Below are positions 6,635 through 13,997 of a stretch of 18,109 bases of DNA, piece after piece. How positions within the stretch are numbered: position 1 is the first letter of the stretch; each line of letters starts with the position of its first letter. The stretch covers positions 1 to 18,109 of the forward strand of contig NZ_JBHZAH010000102.1 of assembly GCF_042754225.1 (NCBI RefSeq). Reading direction: 5' to 3'. The notes under the pieces were generated by a model. It made no database searches. It had not been told where the DNA came from and saw only the letters and a program-made list of their open reading frames with translations. A program made the translations under genes and the position numbers. This DNA is from Rhodococcus_G sp042754225 (GTDB lineage Bacteria > Actinomycetota > Actinomycetes > Mycobacteriales > Mycobacteriaceae).

Positions 6635-7714
6635 TCAGTCGAACGGGCCGGTGATCGAGGTCTCGGCGAGCCGGGACAGGCCTTCGCGGATGTGCCGGGC
6701 CCACAGGCCGCCGATGCCCTCCACCGACTGCAGGTCGGCGGCGGTCGCGGCGAGGAGGCCCTGCAGCGTGCCGAACGAGCCGACCAGCCGGTGCACCTGG
6801 TGGAACTGCAAGCGCGGTACCCGTGCGAGCACCCGGTACCCGCGCGGGCTCATCGGGGAGTCGAGCGCCTCGATCGTCGCGGGGAAGCCGAGCGCGCGGG
6901 CCAGCGTCGTCAGGTCCAGCAGGTCCGCATCGGTGAGCTTGTCGAGCGCGGCGAGGGCCTTCTCGACCGCCTCGGTCGTCGGCTGCCCGGACCCGGCCAG
7001 GTAGTCGCGGACCACCAGCTGCCGCGCCACGTCGTTGTCGCCGACCAGCTCCTCGAGCTGCAGCGCCAACTGCCTGCCGTCGGTGCCGAGCTCGAGCACG
7101 TCGCGTTCGATCTCCACCGACACGCGGCGCACCATCTCCAGACGCTGCACGACGGTCAGCGCGTCGCGCAGTGTGACGAAGTCCTCGATCTCGACGACCG
7201 AGAGCGCGTTGGTGACCTCGGTCAGGCGCGACTTGTAGCGCTCGAGGGTGGCGACCGCCTGGTTCGCGCGGGAGAGAATCGTCGCGGAACCGTCCAGCAC
7301 GTGCCGGACCCCTCCGACGTAGACGCTGACGATGCTCATCGACTGGCTGACCGACACCACCGGGTAGCCGGTCTGAATGGCCGTGCGTTCCGCCGCGCGG
7401 TGCCGTGTGCCGGACTCGACGGTCGGAATCTTGTAGTCGGGCACCAGTTGCACGTTGGCGCGGACGATCCGAGTGCCGTCGGTGGAGAGCACCACGGCGC
7501 CGTCCATCTTCGACAGCTCGCGGAGTCGGGTCGGCGCGAACTCGACGTCGAGTTCGAAGCCGCCGTCGCAGAGTTCCTCGATCTCCTCGTCGTATCCCAG
7601 CACGATGAGGGCGCCGGTGCGGCCGCGCAGAATTCGCTCGAGTCCGTCCCGCAGTTCGGTGCCCGGCGCCAGCCGCGCCATCGTCTCGCGCAGCGTGGCC
7701 GCGGTGTCTTCCAT
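6635..7714 (-). CDS. disA: DNA integrity scanning protein, diadenylate cyclase
   Basis: Makes the second messenger c-di-AMP from two ATP while scanning DNA; branched DNA structures lower the activity in characterised DisA. The 359-aa product has the N-terminal DAC domain (about 10–145) with the active-site DGA (71–73) and GTRHRAAER (102–110). A linker helical bundle (about 147–290) and a C-terminal helix-hairpin-helix DNA-binding domain follow, with GIGGLWARHIREGLS at 333–347. The ATG at 7714 follows an AGGGGG ribosome-binding site and gives a length close to the M. tuberculosis protein (about 358 aa as I recall). Upstream in-frame codons encode low-quality sequence and were rejected. Unlike M. 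tuberculosis, disA is not next to radA: an opposite-strand thioesterase gene separates them, so disA needs its own promoter in 7715–7809. Confidence 0.96.
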   Translation of the reverse strand: MEDTAATLRETMARLAPGTELRDGLERILRGRTGALIVLGYDEEIEELCDGGFELDVEFAPTRLRELSKMDGAVVLSTDGTRIVRANVQLVPDYKIPTVESGTRHRAAERTAIQTGYPVVSVSQSMSIVSVYVGGVRHVLDGSATILSRANQAVATLERYKSRLTEVTNALSVVEIEDFVTLRDALTVVQRLEMVRRVSVEIERDVLELGTDGRQLALQLEELVGDNDVARQLVVRDYLAGSGQPTTEAVEKALAALDKLTDADLLDLTTLARALGFPATIEALDSPMSPRGYRVLARVPRLQFHQVHRLVGSFGTLQGLLAATAADLQSVEGIGGLWARHIREGLSRLAETSITGPFD

Positions 7715-7795
7715 CGCCGTCCCCCTGCTCGTCGACCCTCGCGGCCCCGTTCCGATGTGCGGGGAGCCGGTGACCCCACGCGCAATTCCCGCGGT

Positions 7796-7801
7796 TAGCC
7801 T
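7796..7801 (+). promoter_or_regulatory. Candidate -10 box of thioesterase gene
   Basis: TAGCCT fits the actinobacterial TANNNT -10 pattern and ends eight nt before the ATG at 7810. There is no ribosome-binding site, so a leaderless or very short leader is likely. Confidence 0.35.
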
Positions 7802-7809
7802 ACCTATCC

Positions 7810-8367
7810 ATGAGTAGTACCTGGACTTTGCCCGATGATCTCGAACTCCCGACCCGTCCCGACTCCTTCCCGGCGCCGGGCGAGGCACTGCCCCAGCACT
7901 GGTCGAAGTGCTTCGGCTGCGGCGACGACCAGCCCAGCGGCATGGCCATGGTGTTCGTCGCGGAGGAGGGCATCGAGGTGTCCGGTCGGTTGACGGTCGT
8001 CAACCGCTACCAGGGCGGACCGGGGGTCATTCACGGTGGCATCCTGTCCACCGCGTTCGACGAGGTGCAGGGCATGGCGTGCATGCTGCTCGGCGGGCCG
8101 GTGGTGACCGGGCACCTGGAGATCGACTTCGCCCGGCCGATTCCGCTCGGTTCGGTGCTCGAGTTCCGGGCCCGGATCGACGGCATGGTCCGGCGCAAGG
8201 TCTACACGAGCTCGGAGGCCCGTGTCGTGGAGGGCCCGGCGGCGAGCGATGAGGTGGTCGCCACCTCGCGCGGACTGTTCCTGACCATCGACCCCGAGCA
8301 CTTCACCCCGATGGCAGAGTTCGTCGACGGCGTCCCCGATTCCCCGTTCGGTCGGTCCACCCTCTAG
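7810..8367 (+). CDS. PaaI-like hotdog-fold acyl-CoA thioesterase
   Basis: Likely hydrolyses an acyl-CoA thioester; the substrate cannot be told from sequence. The 185-aa product has a single hotdog domain (about 30–165). The signature PGVIHGGILSTAFDEVQG (71–88) carries the HGG turn (75–77) and an acidic residue (D84 or E85) in the catalytic region. An N-terminal CFGCG motif (34–38) is common in this subgroup, often seen as CF-x-CG. The gene is on the strand opposite to disA and radA and lies between them. Its TAG ends three nt before the last codon of radA, so the two are tail to tail with no room for a terminator. It may have been inserted into an ancestral radA-disA pair. The family is clear; the biological role is unknown. 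Confidence 0.88.
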   Translation: MSSTWTLPDDLELPTRPDSFPAPGEALPQHWSKCFGCGDDQPSGMAMVFVAEEGIEVSGRLTVVNRYQGGPGVIHGGILSTAFDEVQGMACMLLGGPVVTGHLEIDFARPIPLGSVLEFRARIDGMVRRKVYTSSEARVVEGPAASDEVVATSRGLFLTIDPEHFTPMAEFVDGVPDSPFGRSTL

Positions 8368-8370
8368 GGG

Positions 8371-9756
8371 TCAGCGGGCGGGCAACACCCGCAGCGCCTC
8401 GGCGACGTTCCCGACCTCGGTCACCCTGATCCCGGCGGGGACCGGGCCCGGGTCGCGGGGCACCACCGCGTGGGTGAAACCCAACCGGTGCGCCTCGGCC
8501 AGTCGGCGGCCGGTTCCCGTGACCCGCCGGACCTCGCCGGCCAGCCCGACCTCGCCGAGTACGACGAGCCCGGACGGCAGCGAGACGTCCTTCGACGCCG
8601 ACGCGACCGCCAGCGCGAGGGCCAGGTCGGCGGACGGTTCGGTGACCCGCATGCCCCCGACCGTGGCCGCGTACACCTCGCGGTCGGACAGTTTGACGTT
8701 GTGTCGCCGCTCGAGCACCGCGAGGACCATCGACACGCGGGCAGCGTCCATACCGCTGACCGCCCGTCGCGGCGAGGGGTTGTGGGTGGGCGCGACCAGG
8801 GCCTGCACCTCGCCGAGCAGCGGCCGTTTGCCGTCCATGGTGACGGTGACGGCGGTGCCGGGCACCGCGTCGTCGCGGTGGTGCAGGAACAGCCCGGACG
8901 GGTCGCTGACGCAGGCGATGCCGTCCTCGCGCAGCTCGAAGCAGCCCACCTCGTCGGCCGCGCCGAACCGGTTCTTGACCCCGCGCACCATCCGGAGGGT
9001 GGAGTGCTTGTCGCCCTCGAAGTGCAGCACGACGTCGACGAGGTGTTCGAGCGAGCGCGGTCCGGCGACGGCGCCGTCCTTGGTGACGTGCCCGATGAGG
9101 AGGACCGGGATGCCGCTGGTCTTGGCCAGCGTCGTCAGCGCGCTCGTGATGGCGCGGACCTGGGTGACGCCGCCGACCACGCCCTCGACGTCGGCGGCGA
9201 GCATGGTCTGCACCGAGTCGACGATCAGCAGGGTCGGTCGGACCTGCTCGACGTGGCCGAACACGGTTGCGAGGTCGGACTCGGCGGCCAGGTACACCCG
9301 GTCGTGAACCGAATTGGTGCGGTCGGCCCGCAGCCGGACCTGGCCCGCGGACTCCTCCCCGGTGACGTACAGCGAGCGCTCCTGCGGGTCGCGCTGCGCC
9401 CAGCGGTGCACGACCTCGAGCAGCAGGGTGGACTTGCCGACGCCGGGCTCACCGGCGAGCAGCACCACCGAGCCGGGGACCAGCCCGCCGCCGAGTACCC
9501 GGTCGAGTTCCGAGACCCCGGTGGGCTTCGCCTGGTTCGAGGTTCCGCTGATCTCGGTGATCGGGGTGGCGGGCGAGCTGGGTACCAGCGCGGCGCCACT
9601 GCGGGCGCCGGTCGCGCCCGGTCTGCTCGCGACTGCGGCGAGCACCGGGGCCTCCTCGACGGATCCCCAGGTGTCGCACTCGGGGCAGCGACCGACCCAT
9701 TTCGCCATCAGGTGCTGACAGGCCGAACAGCGGTAGCTGGTTTTGGGTTTCGCCAC
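8371..9756 (-). CDS. radA: DNA repair protein RadA
   Basis: RecA-like ATPase that helps process recombination intermediates and drives branch migration. The 461-aa product is full length. It has an N-terminal zinc finger with C10-X2-C13 and C24-X2-C27, Walker A GEPGVGKST (102–110), Walker B LLIVD (176–180), the RadA-specific KNRFG (261–265) and a C-terminal Lon-protease-like domain (about 340–455) lacking the protease role. It starts with GTG at 9756, and TAGGCT on the same strand lies six nt upstream (9763–9768), which suggests a leaderless mRNA. In mycobacteria RadA and DisA are encoded together and RadA is reported to restrain DisA activity; here the genes are close but split by a thioesterase gene. 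The lpqE-like gene lies upstream with its own terminator. Confidence 0.96.
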   Translation of the reverse strand: MAKPKTSYRCSACQHLMAKWVGRCPECDTWGSVEEAPVLAAVASRPGATGARSGAALVPSSPATPITEISGTSNQAKPTGVSELDRVLGGGLVPGSVVLLAGEPGVGKSTLLLEVVHRWAQRDPQERSLYVTGEESAGQVRLRADRTNSVHDRVYLAAESDLATVFGHVEQVRPTLLIVDSVQTMLAADVEGVVGGVTQVRAITSALTTLAKTSGIPVLLIGHVTKDGAVAGPRSLEHLVDVVLHFEGDKHSTLRMVRGVKNRFGAADEVGCFELREDGIACVSDPSGLFLHHRDDAVPGTAVTVTMDGKRPLLGEVQALVAPTHNPSPRRAVSGMDAARVSMVLAVLERRHNVKLSDREVYAATVGGMRVTEPSADLALALAVASASKDVSLPSGLVVLGEVGLAGEVRRVTGTGRRLAEAHRLGFTHAVVPRDPGPVPAGIRVTEVGNVAEALRVLPAR

Positions 9757-9945
9757 GGGGGCAGCCTAGGGGGAGGATCCGACAGCGGCGGCGCGACCGT
9801 TCCAGGCCGCTGCCCGTTCGTGTTCCGTCGGCCGGCTGCGACGCGGGAAGGAGTACCGGACTGAGTCGAAACAGCACTGGCAAATGCCCCGCAGTTCATC
9901 CAGCTTCTCAACCAGCCCGCGGCGCCGAAGAAGTAGCGCCCAACA
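9757..9945. other. Intergenic region upstream of radA, no gene seen
   Basis: Apart from the candidate -10 box of radA (TAGGCT on the minus strand, 9763–9768) I see no convincing gene. A 23-codon open stretch (9865–9936, plus strand) resembles a protein C-terminus but has no start codon in frame after a TGA. Confidence 0.5.
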
Positions 9946-9983
9946 GAGAACGACCCCCGACCGGATGGTCGGGGGTCGTTCTC
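9946..9983 (-). terminator. Strong hairpin terminator after lpqE-like gene
   Basis: A perfect 17-bp stem (9946–9962 with 9967–9983) closes a 4-nt GGAT loop and includes CGACCCCCGACC and its complement. It lies 17 nt past the stop of the leftward lpqE-like gene. It lacks a T-tract, as is common for actinobacterial terminators. It would stop readthrough into radA. Confidence 0.8.
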
Positions 9984-9999
9984 GATTGCAGCTGTCGGG

Positions 10000-10608
10000 T
10001 CAGTGACCGCCGCCGTGCGGCTCCGAGCCCGCGGTGCCCGACTTGGCGGACTCGTGGCGTTCGGTGTTCGGGCCCGCGTCGACAGGAACCTGCACCGTGA
10101 TGTCACCCGCGTGCTCGAAGGTGAAGGTGACCGGCACGGTCAGACCGGGGCGCACGCCCTCCTTGATCCCGTCGAGGGTGACCAGCACGAGCTGGGTCGG
10201 CTCCTCGGGGTTGTCCAGCACGGTGGCGGCGCGGACGCCGGCGCCGAGGGAGGTCTGCGGGTCGATCACGCGACCGCCCACCTCGCCGGCGATCGTGACC
10301 GACTTGGCGTAGTCGGTGGTGATCCGGCCGAGTCGCTCGGACCGCTGCTCGTCGTTGTTCACCGCGGTGAACGCGAGGGCGGCGGTGCCGCCCGGCTCGA
10401 GGCTGTACTCCTCGCTCTGCGGGAAGAGGATGTGCACGTTGCGCAGCGAGATGTCGCCTTGGTTCGCGTAGTTACCGTTGACCGCGGCGACCTGGGTCGC
10501 GGTCTGGGTGATTTGGCCCGCGCTGCAGGCGGACAGCGAGATGGCCGCGGCTGCGGCCAGGGCAACGGCGGTGGCGACTCGGCGAGTCGACGCATTCAGG
10601 GCTGTCAC
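10000..10608 (-). CDS. lpqE: LpqE-like lipoprotein
   Basis: Predicted cell-surface lipoprotein of 202 aa and unknown function. The signal peptide (about 1–27) is Ala-rich and ends in a lipobox, LSAC, with the lipidated C28. The mature part is a beta-rich domain (about 50–180) and the tail ends HGGGH. By position and general features it matches M. tuberculosis lpqE (Rv3584), upstream of radA. Proteins of this kind are sometimes grouped with the PCuAC copper-chaperone fold. The usual His/Met ligand motif is absent here: the domain has no Met and few His, so copper binding by that site is unlikely. The GTG at 10608 has a GGAGG ribosome-binding site about 7 nt upstream. A strong hairpin follows the stop codon. 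Confidence 0.82.
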   Translation of the reverse strand: MTALNASTRRVATAVALAAAAAISLSACSAGQITQTATQVAAVNGNYANQGDISLRNVHILFPQSEEYSLEPGGTAALAFTAVNNDEQRSERLGRITTDYAKSVTIAGEVGGRVIDPQTSLGAGVRAATVLDNPEEPTQLVLVTLDGIKEGVRPGLTVPVTFTFEHAGDITVQVPVDAGPNTERHESAKSGTAGSEPHGGGH

Positions 10609-10824
10609 GGGTTGTCCTCCACGGCATCGGGTCGTAGCTCCACTAGGCAGAGTAGTAGTCAGATCCCGCGCACCGATCCCCGGGTCGTTCTTCGGCAGGT
10701 CGCGTCGCGCACCGGAGCGTCGAATTGTGGGGCCATTCGGTCGGTTTGGGCGCTCGAGGATGCACGTTCAGGTCTCCCTGTCAAGCCCTCCTACCGCCCC
10801 GCTGTGCCCCTGACCAGCGGCGTT
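10609..10824. other. Divergent intergenic region, lpqE-like / carD
   Basis: This stretch between the two divergent genes contains the lpqE ribosome-binding site (GGAGG near 10616–10620). I see no further gene, repeat or clear structured RNA. The carD promoter elements begin at 10825. Confidence 0.4.
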
Positions 10825-10856
10825 GGAACCACTGCCGCGAGAACCCGTGTTAAACT
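10825..10856 (+). promoter_or_regulatory. Candidate carD operon promoter
   Basis: A -10 box TAAACT (10851–10856) lies 27 nt before the carD start, leaving room for a short leader with the AAAGGGG ribosome-binding site (10867–10873). GGAAC (10825–10829) and GTT (10849–10851), 19 nt apart, also resemble an extracytoplasmic-function sigma promoter of SigE/SigH type. The housekeeping -35 is unclear. Two overlapping promoters are possible. Confidence 0.45.
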
Positions 10857-10883
10857 GGGCAGATCGAAAGGGGCACGGGACAG

Positions 10884-11372
10884 ATGATTTTTAAGGTCGG
10901 AGACACCGTCGTATACCCCCACCACGGAGCGGCGCTGATCGAGGCAATCGAAACTCGCACCATCAAGGGTGAACAAAAGGAATACCTCGTGCTGAAGGTC
11001 GCCCAGGGCGACCTCACCGTTCGGGTTCCCGCAGACAACGCCGAGTACGTCGGCGTTCGTGATGTCGTGGGCCAGGAGGGGCTGGACAAGGTCTTCCAGG
11101 TGCTCCGCGCACCGCACACCGAGGAGCCGACCAACTGGTCGCGTCGGTACAAGGCGAACTTGGAGAAGCTCGCGTCGGGTGACGTGAACAAGGTGGCCGA
11201 GGTCGTGCGTGACCTGTGGCGTCGCGAGCAGGATCGCGGGCTTTCCGCAGGCGAGAAGCGGATGTTGGCCAAGGCTCGGCAGATCCTCGTCGGCGAGCTC
11301 GCGCTCGCGGAGGGCACCGACGACGCCAAGGCCGAGACCATTCTCGACGAGGTTCTCGCCGCGGCGTCCTAG
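10884..11372 (+). CDS. carD: RNA polymerase-binding transcription factor CarD
   Basis: Global regulator that binds the RNA polymerase beta subunit and stabilises the open promoter complex, especially at rRNA and other housekeeping promoters. The 162-aa length is that of mycobacterial CarD. The N-terminal RNA-polymerase interaction domain (1 to about 55) retains R25 and R47. The C-terminal helical DNA-binding domain retains W85, which wedges at the upstream edge of the bubble, and K90. These positions coincide with the residues studied in M. tuberculosis CarD, as I recall them. The ATG follows AAAGGGG about 10 nt upstream. It is the first gene of a rightward operon with ispD (5-nt gap), ispF, cysS and rlmB. 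The upstream region may hold both housekeeping and stress promoter elements. Confidence 0.97.
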   Translation: MIFKVGDTVVYPHHGAALIEAIETRTIKGEQKEYLVLKVAQGDLTVRVPADNAEYVGVRDVVGQEGLDKVFQVLRAPHTEEPTNWSRRYKANLEKLASGDVNKVAEVVRDLWRREQDRGLSAGEKRMLAKARQILVGELALAEGTDDAKAETILDEVLAAAS

Positions 11373-11377
11373 CGGAA

Positions 11378-12088
11378 ATGGCTGAAGTGACAGACCCGGT
11401 CGACGTGAATGGCGGAGGCCGGGTCGTTGCGTTGGTGCCGGCCGCCGGTCAGGGGGTGCGGCTCGGGGAGGGCCTCCCCAAGGCGTTCGTGACGTTGGGC
11501 GGGCGAACCCTGCTGCAACTGTCTGTGGACGGACTGCTGGCGTCCGGCGCGGTGGACCGGGTGGTCGTGATCGTGCCCGAGGACCGCGTCGCCGATGTTC
11601 GAGCCGAGCTGCCCGACGGCGTCGACGTGGTCGCCGGTGGGGTGGAGCGCACCGACTCGGTACGTGCGGGCATTGCCGCCGCGTCCGACGCGGACCTGCT
11701 GCTCGTGCACGACGCGGCGCGAGCGCTGACGCCGCCGTCGCTCATCGCCCGGGTGGTGGCGGAACTACGCGCCGGCCGCGAGGCCGTGGTGCCCGCCCTG
11801 CCGGTGGCGGACACGATCAAGACGGTGGACCTGCTCGGCGTCGTCACCGGCACGCCGCACCGCTCCGACCTGCGTGCGATCCAGACGCCGCAGGGATTCG
11901 AGGCCGGGCTGCTGCGCCGGGCGTACGCGGACGCCGCTGCGGCCACCGACGACGCGGGCCTGGTCGAGCGCCTCGGCGCGCGGGTCCGGACCATCGCGGG
12001 CGAGCCGCTCGCCTTCAAGATCACCACGCCGCTCGACCTTGCGCTGGCCAGGGCCGTGGTCGACGACCGAGATTTGATCGAAGAGTAG
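11378..12088 (+). CDS. ispD: 2-C-methyl-D-erythritol 4-phosphate cytidylyltransferase
   Basis: Third enzyme of the MEP isoprenoid pathway. It joins CTP and 2-C-methyl-D-erythritol 4-phosphate to give CDP-methylerythritol in the cytosol. The 236-aa product has the nucleotide-binding loop PAAGQGVRLG (21–30) with K35 in GLPKAF, R91 in ERTDSVRAG, DAAR (112–115), IQTPQGF (168–174), the TDDAGLVE segment (190–197) and KITTPLDL (214–221). All match IspD. The ATG at 11378 is five nt past the carD stop and lacks a strong ribosome-binding site, so translation is probably coupled to carD. The N-terminus has about 14 extra residues before the first strand. It is followed by ispF, the fifth step of the same pathway, so supply of the two enzymes is linked. 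Confidence 0.96.
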   Translation: MAEVTDPVDVNGGGRVVALVPAAGQGVRLGEGLPKAFVTLGGRTLLQLSVDGLLASGAVDRVVVIVPEDRVADVRAELPDGVDVVAGGVERTDSVRAGIAAASDADLLLVHDAARALTPPSLIARVVAELRAGREAVVPALPVADTIKTVDLLGVVTGTPHRSDLRAIQTPQGFEAGLLRRAYADAAAATDDAGLVERLGARVRTIAGEPLAFKITTPLDLALARAVVDDRDLIEE

Positions 12089-12099
12089 GAGTGCGCGGA

Positions 12100-12576
12100 G
12101 TGCGTGTGGGTATCGGTACCGACGTTCATCCGATCGAGGCGGGCCGGCCCTGCTGGATTGCGGGACTGTTGTTCGAGGGCGAGGACGGCTGCGCGGGTCA
12201 CTCGGACGGGGACGTCGCCGCCCACGCGCTCTGCGACGCGCTGCTGTCGGCGGCAGGTCTCGGCGATCTCGGGTCGGTGTTCGGCACCGGCCGCCCTGAG
12301 TGGGACGGGGCCAGCGGCGCAGACCTGCTCGGCGAGGTGCGCCGCCTGCTCGAGGCCGAGGGGCTGACCATCGGGAACGCGGCAGTACAGGTGATCGGGA
12401 ACCGCCCGAAGATCGGCCCGCGCCGGCTCGAGGCCCAGTCCGCGTTGAGTGGCGTTCTCGGCGCACCGATCTCGGTCTCCGCGACCACTACCGACGGGCT
12501 CGGACTGACCGGGCGCGGCGAGGGCATCGCCGCCGTCGCGACCGCGCTGGTACTTCCCGCCGGTTCGGACCGGTAA
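12100..12576 (+). CDS. ispF: 2-C-methyl-D-erythritol 2,4-cyclodiphosphate synthase
   Basis: Converts CDP-methylerythritol 2-phosphate into methylerythritol cyclodiphosphate with loss of CMP. It acts as a trimer with a divalent metal between subunits. The 158-aa product has metal ligands D8 and H10 in GTDVHPIE and H42 in GHSDGDVAAHALCDALL (33–49), and the CDP-binding signature ATTTDGLGLTGRGEG (128–142) containing the conserved glutamate. I chose the GTG at 12100 because AGGAG (12087–12091) lies eight nt upstream; a GTG at 12091 overlaps that ribosome-binding site and is less likely. The AGGAG itself overlaps the ispD stop codon, which suggests translational coupling. Its own TAA is part of a candidate -10 box for cysS. 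Confidence 0.96.
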   Translation: MRVGIGTDVHPIEAGRPCWIAGLLFEGEDGCAGHSDGDVAAHALCDALLSAAGLGDLGSVFGTGRPEWDGASGADLLGEVRRLLEAEGLTIGNAAVQVIGNRPKIGPRRLEAQSALSGVLGAPISVSATTTDGLGLTGRGEGIAAVATALVLPAGSDR

Positions 12577-12579
12577 GAT
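12574..12579 (+). promoter_or_regulatory. Candidate internal -10 box of cysS
   Basis: TAAGAT, a close match to TATAAT, includes the ispF stop codon and ends eight nt before the cysS GTG. With no ribosome-binding site there, it could drive a leaderless cysS-rlmB transcript. No good -35 is visible. Confidence 0.35.
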
Positions 12580-12587
12580 CGCACGTC

Positions 12588-13997
12588 GTGACCCTGCGCC
12601 TATTCGACACCGAGACGCGGGCCCTGCGTGACTTCGTTCCGCTGGCCCCCGGACACGCGTCGATCTATCTGTGTGGGGCCACCGTCCAGGGTGACCCGCA
12701 CATCGGTCACGTCCGCAGCGGCGTGGCCTTCGACGTGCTGCGGCGCTGGCTGTTGGCGCACGACTACGATGTCGCCTTCGTCCGGAACGTCACCGACATC
12801 GACGACAAGATCCTGAACAAGGCCGCCGAGGCGGGCCGCCCGTGGTGGGAGTGGGCGGCGACCTACGAGCGCTCGTTCACTTGGGCCTACGAGCAACTCG
12901 GTGTGCTGCCCCCGTCGGCGGAGCCGCGCGCGACCGGTCACGTCACCCAGATGGTCGAGATGATGCAGCGGCTGATCGAGGCCGGGCACGCCTACGCCGC
13001 GGCCGGCGACGTGTACTTCGACGTGCGGAGCTGGAAGAACTACGGCGCGCTGTCCGGGCACAAGCTCGAGGACGTGCACCAGGGTGAGAGCGTCGCCGAG
13101 GGCAAGCGCGACCCGCGTGACTTCACGCTGTGGAAGGCGGAGAAGCCGGGGGAGCCGTCCTGGCCGACGCCGTGGGGGCGTGGCAGGCCGGGCTGGCACC
13201 TCGAGTGCTCCGCGATGGCCGAGGCGTACCTGGGCCCGGAGTTCGACATTCACTGCGGTGGGCTGGATCTGGTGTTCCCGCACCACGAGAACGAGCTCGC
13301 GCAGAGCCGGGCCGCGGGGGACGGCTTCGCGCGCTACTGGCTGCACAACGGCTGGGTGACCATGGGCGGCGAGAAGATGTCCAAGTCCCTCGGCAACGTG
13401 CTGTCGGTACCCAACGTGCTGAAAAGAGTTCGGCCGCAAGAACTTCGGTTCTATCTCGGTGGGGCGCACTACCGATCCATGCTCGAGTACTCCGATCATG
13501 CGCTCGATGTCGCGGCGGAAACCTACCGTGGCATCGAGGCCTTCGTCCTCAAGACCCAGGAGCGGGCCGGCGACGTCCCCGTGGGGAAGTGGACCGAGGA
13601 GTTCGCCGCCGCTCTCGACGACGACCTCGGAGTGCCGAAGGCGCTGGCCGCGATTCACGGCAGGCGCACCGAGGGCAACAAGGCGCTCGACGCAGGCGAC
13701 CTGGCCGCGGCCAGGGAGATCGCCGGGCAGGTGCGCGCGATGATGGGCATCCTCGGCGTGGATCCCCTCGACCCGCACTGGGTCGCGGAGTCGGCCGACG
13801 CGTCCGCCGCGCACGATGCGTTGGACGTGCTGGTCCGCGCGAACTTGAACGCGCGAGCGCGGGCGAAGGCCGACAAGGACTGGGCGGCCGCCGACGAGAT
13901 CCGCGAGCGGCTCGCCGCGGCGGGCATCGCGGTCACCGACACCCCGAACGGGCCCGAATGGGCTCTCGACACGAACCACAACGAAGCAGGGCAGTGA
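12588..13997 (+). CDS. cysS: Cysteinyl-tRNA synthetase
   Basis: Class I aminoacyl-tRNA synthetase that charges tRNA-Cys. The 469-aa product is full length. The class I signatures are HIGH (38–41, in GDPHIGHVRSG) and KMSKS (263–267). The catalytic zinc that selects cysteine is bound by C29, C207, H232 and E236, corresponding to the E. coli ligands by alignment from memory. Other family segments are NVTDIDDKI (67–75), RDFTLWK (177–183) and GWHLECSAM (202–210). A helical anticodon-binding domain fills the C-terminus. The GTG at 12588 gives an N-terminus starting with the first strand. It lies 11 nt after ispF and its TGA overlaps the rlmB ATG by one nt. This is cysS rather than the mycothiol ligase MshC, which is shorter; the full C-terminal domain supports that. 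Confidence 0.97.
   Translation: MTLRLFDTETRALRDFVPLAPGHASIYLCGATVQGDPHIGHVRSGVAFDVLRRWLLAHDYDVAFVRNVTDIDDKILNKAAEAGRPWWEWAATYERSFTWAYEQLGVLPPSAEPRATGHVTQMVEMMQRLIEAGHAYAAAGDVYFDVRSWKNYGALSGHKLEDVHQGESVAEGKRDPRDFTLWKAEKPGEPSWPTPWGRGRPGWHLECSAMAEAYLGPEFDIHCGGLDLVFPHHENELAQSRAAGDGFARYWLHNGWVTMGGEKMSKSLGNVLSVPNVLKRVRPQELRFYLGGAHYRSMLEYSDHALDVAAETYRGIEAFVLKTQERAGDVPVGKWTEEFAAALDDDLGVPKALAAIHGRRTEGNKALDAGDLAAAREIAGQVRAMMGILGVDPLDPHWVAESADASAAHDALDVLVRANLNARARAKADKDWAAADEIRERLAAAGIAVTDTPNGPEWALDTNHNEAGQ

Noticed and set aside
9865..9936. Short plus-strand open stretch ending in NAPQFIQLLNQPAAPKK
   Set aside because: It looks like a protein C-terminus but follows an in-frame TGA and has no ATG, GTG or TTG. 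It may be a gene remnant, but too short to call.
13130..13996. Extended N-terminus of the rlmB frame inside cysS
   Set aside because: Arg-rich shadow of cysS; the TGATG junction gives a natural rlmB start at 13997.
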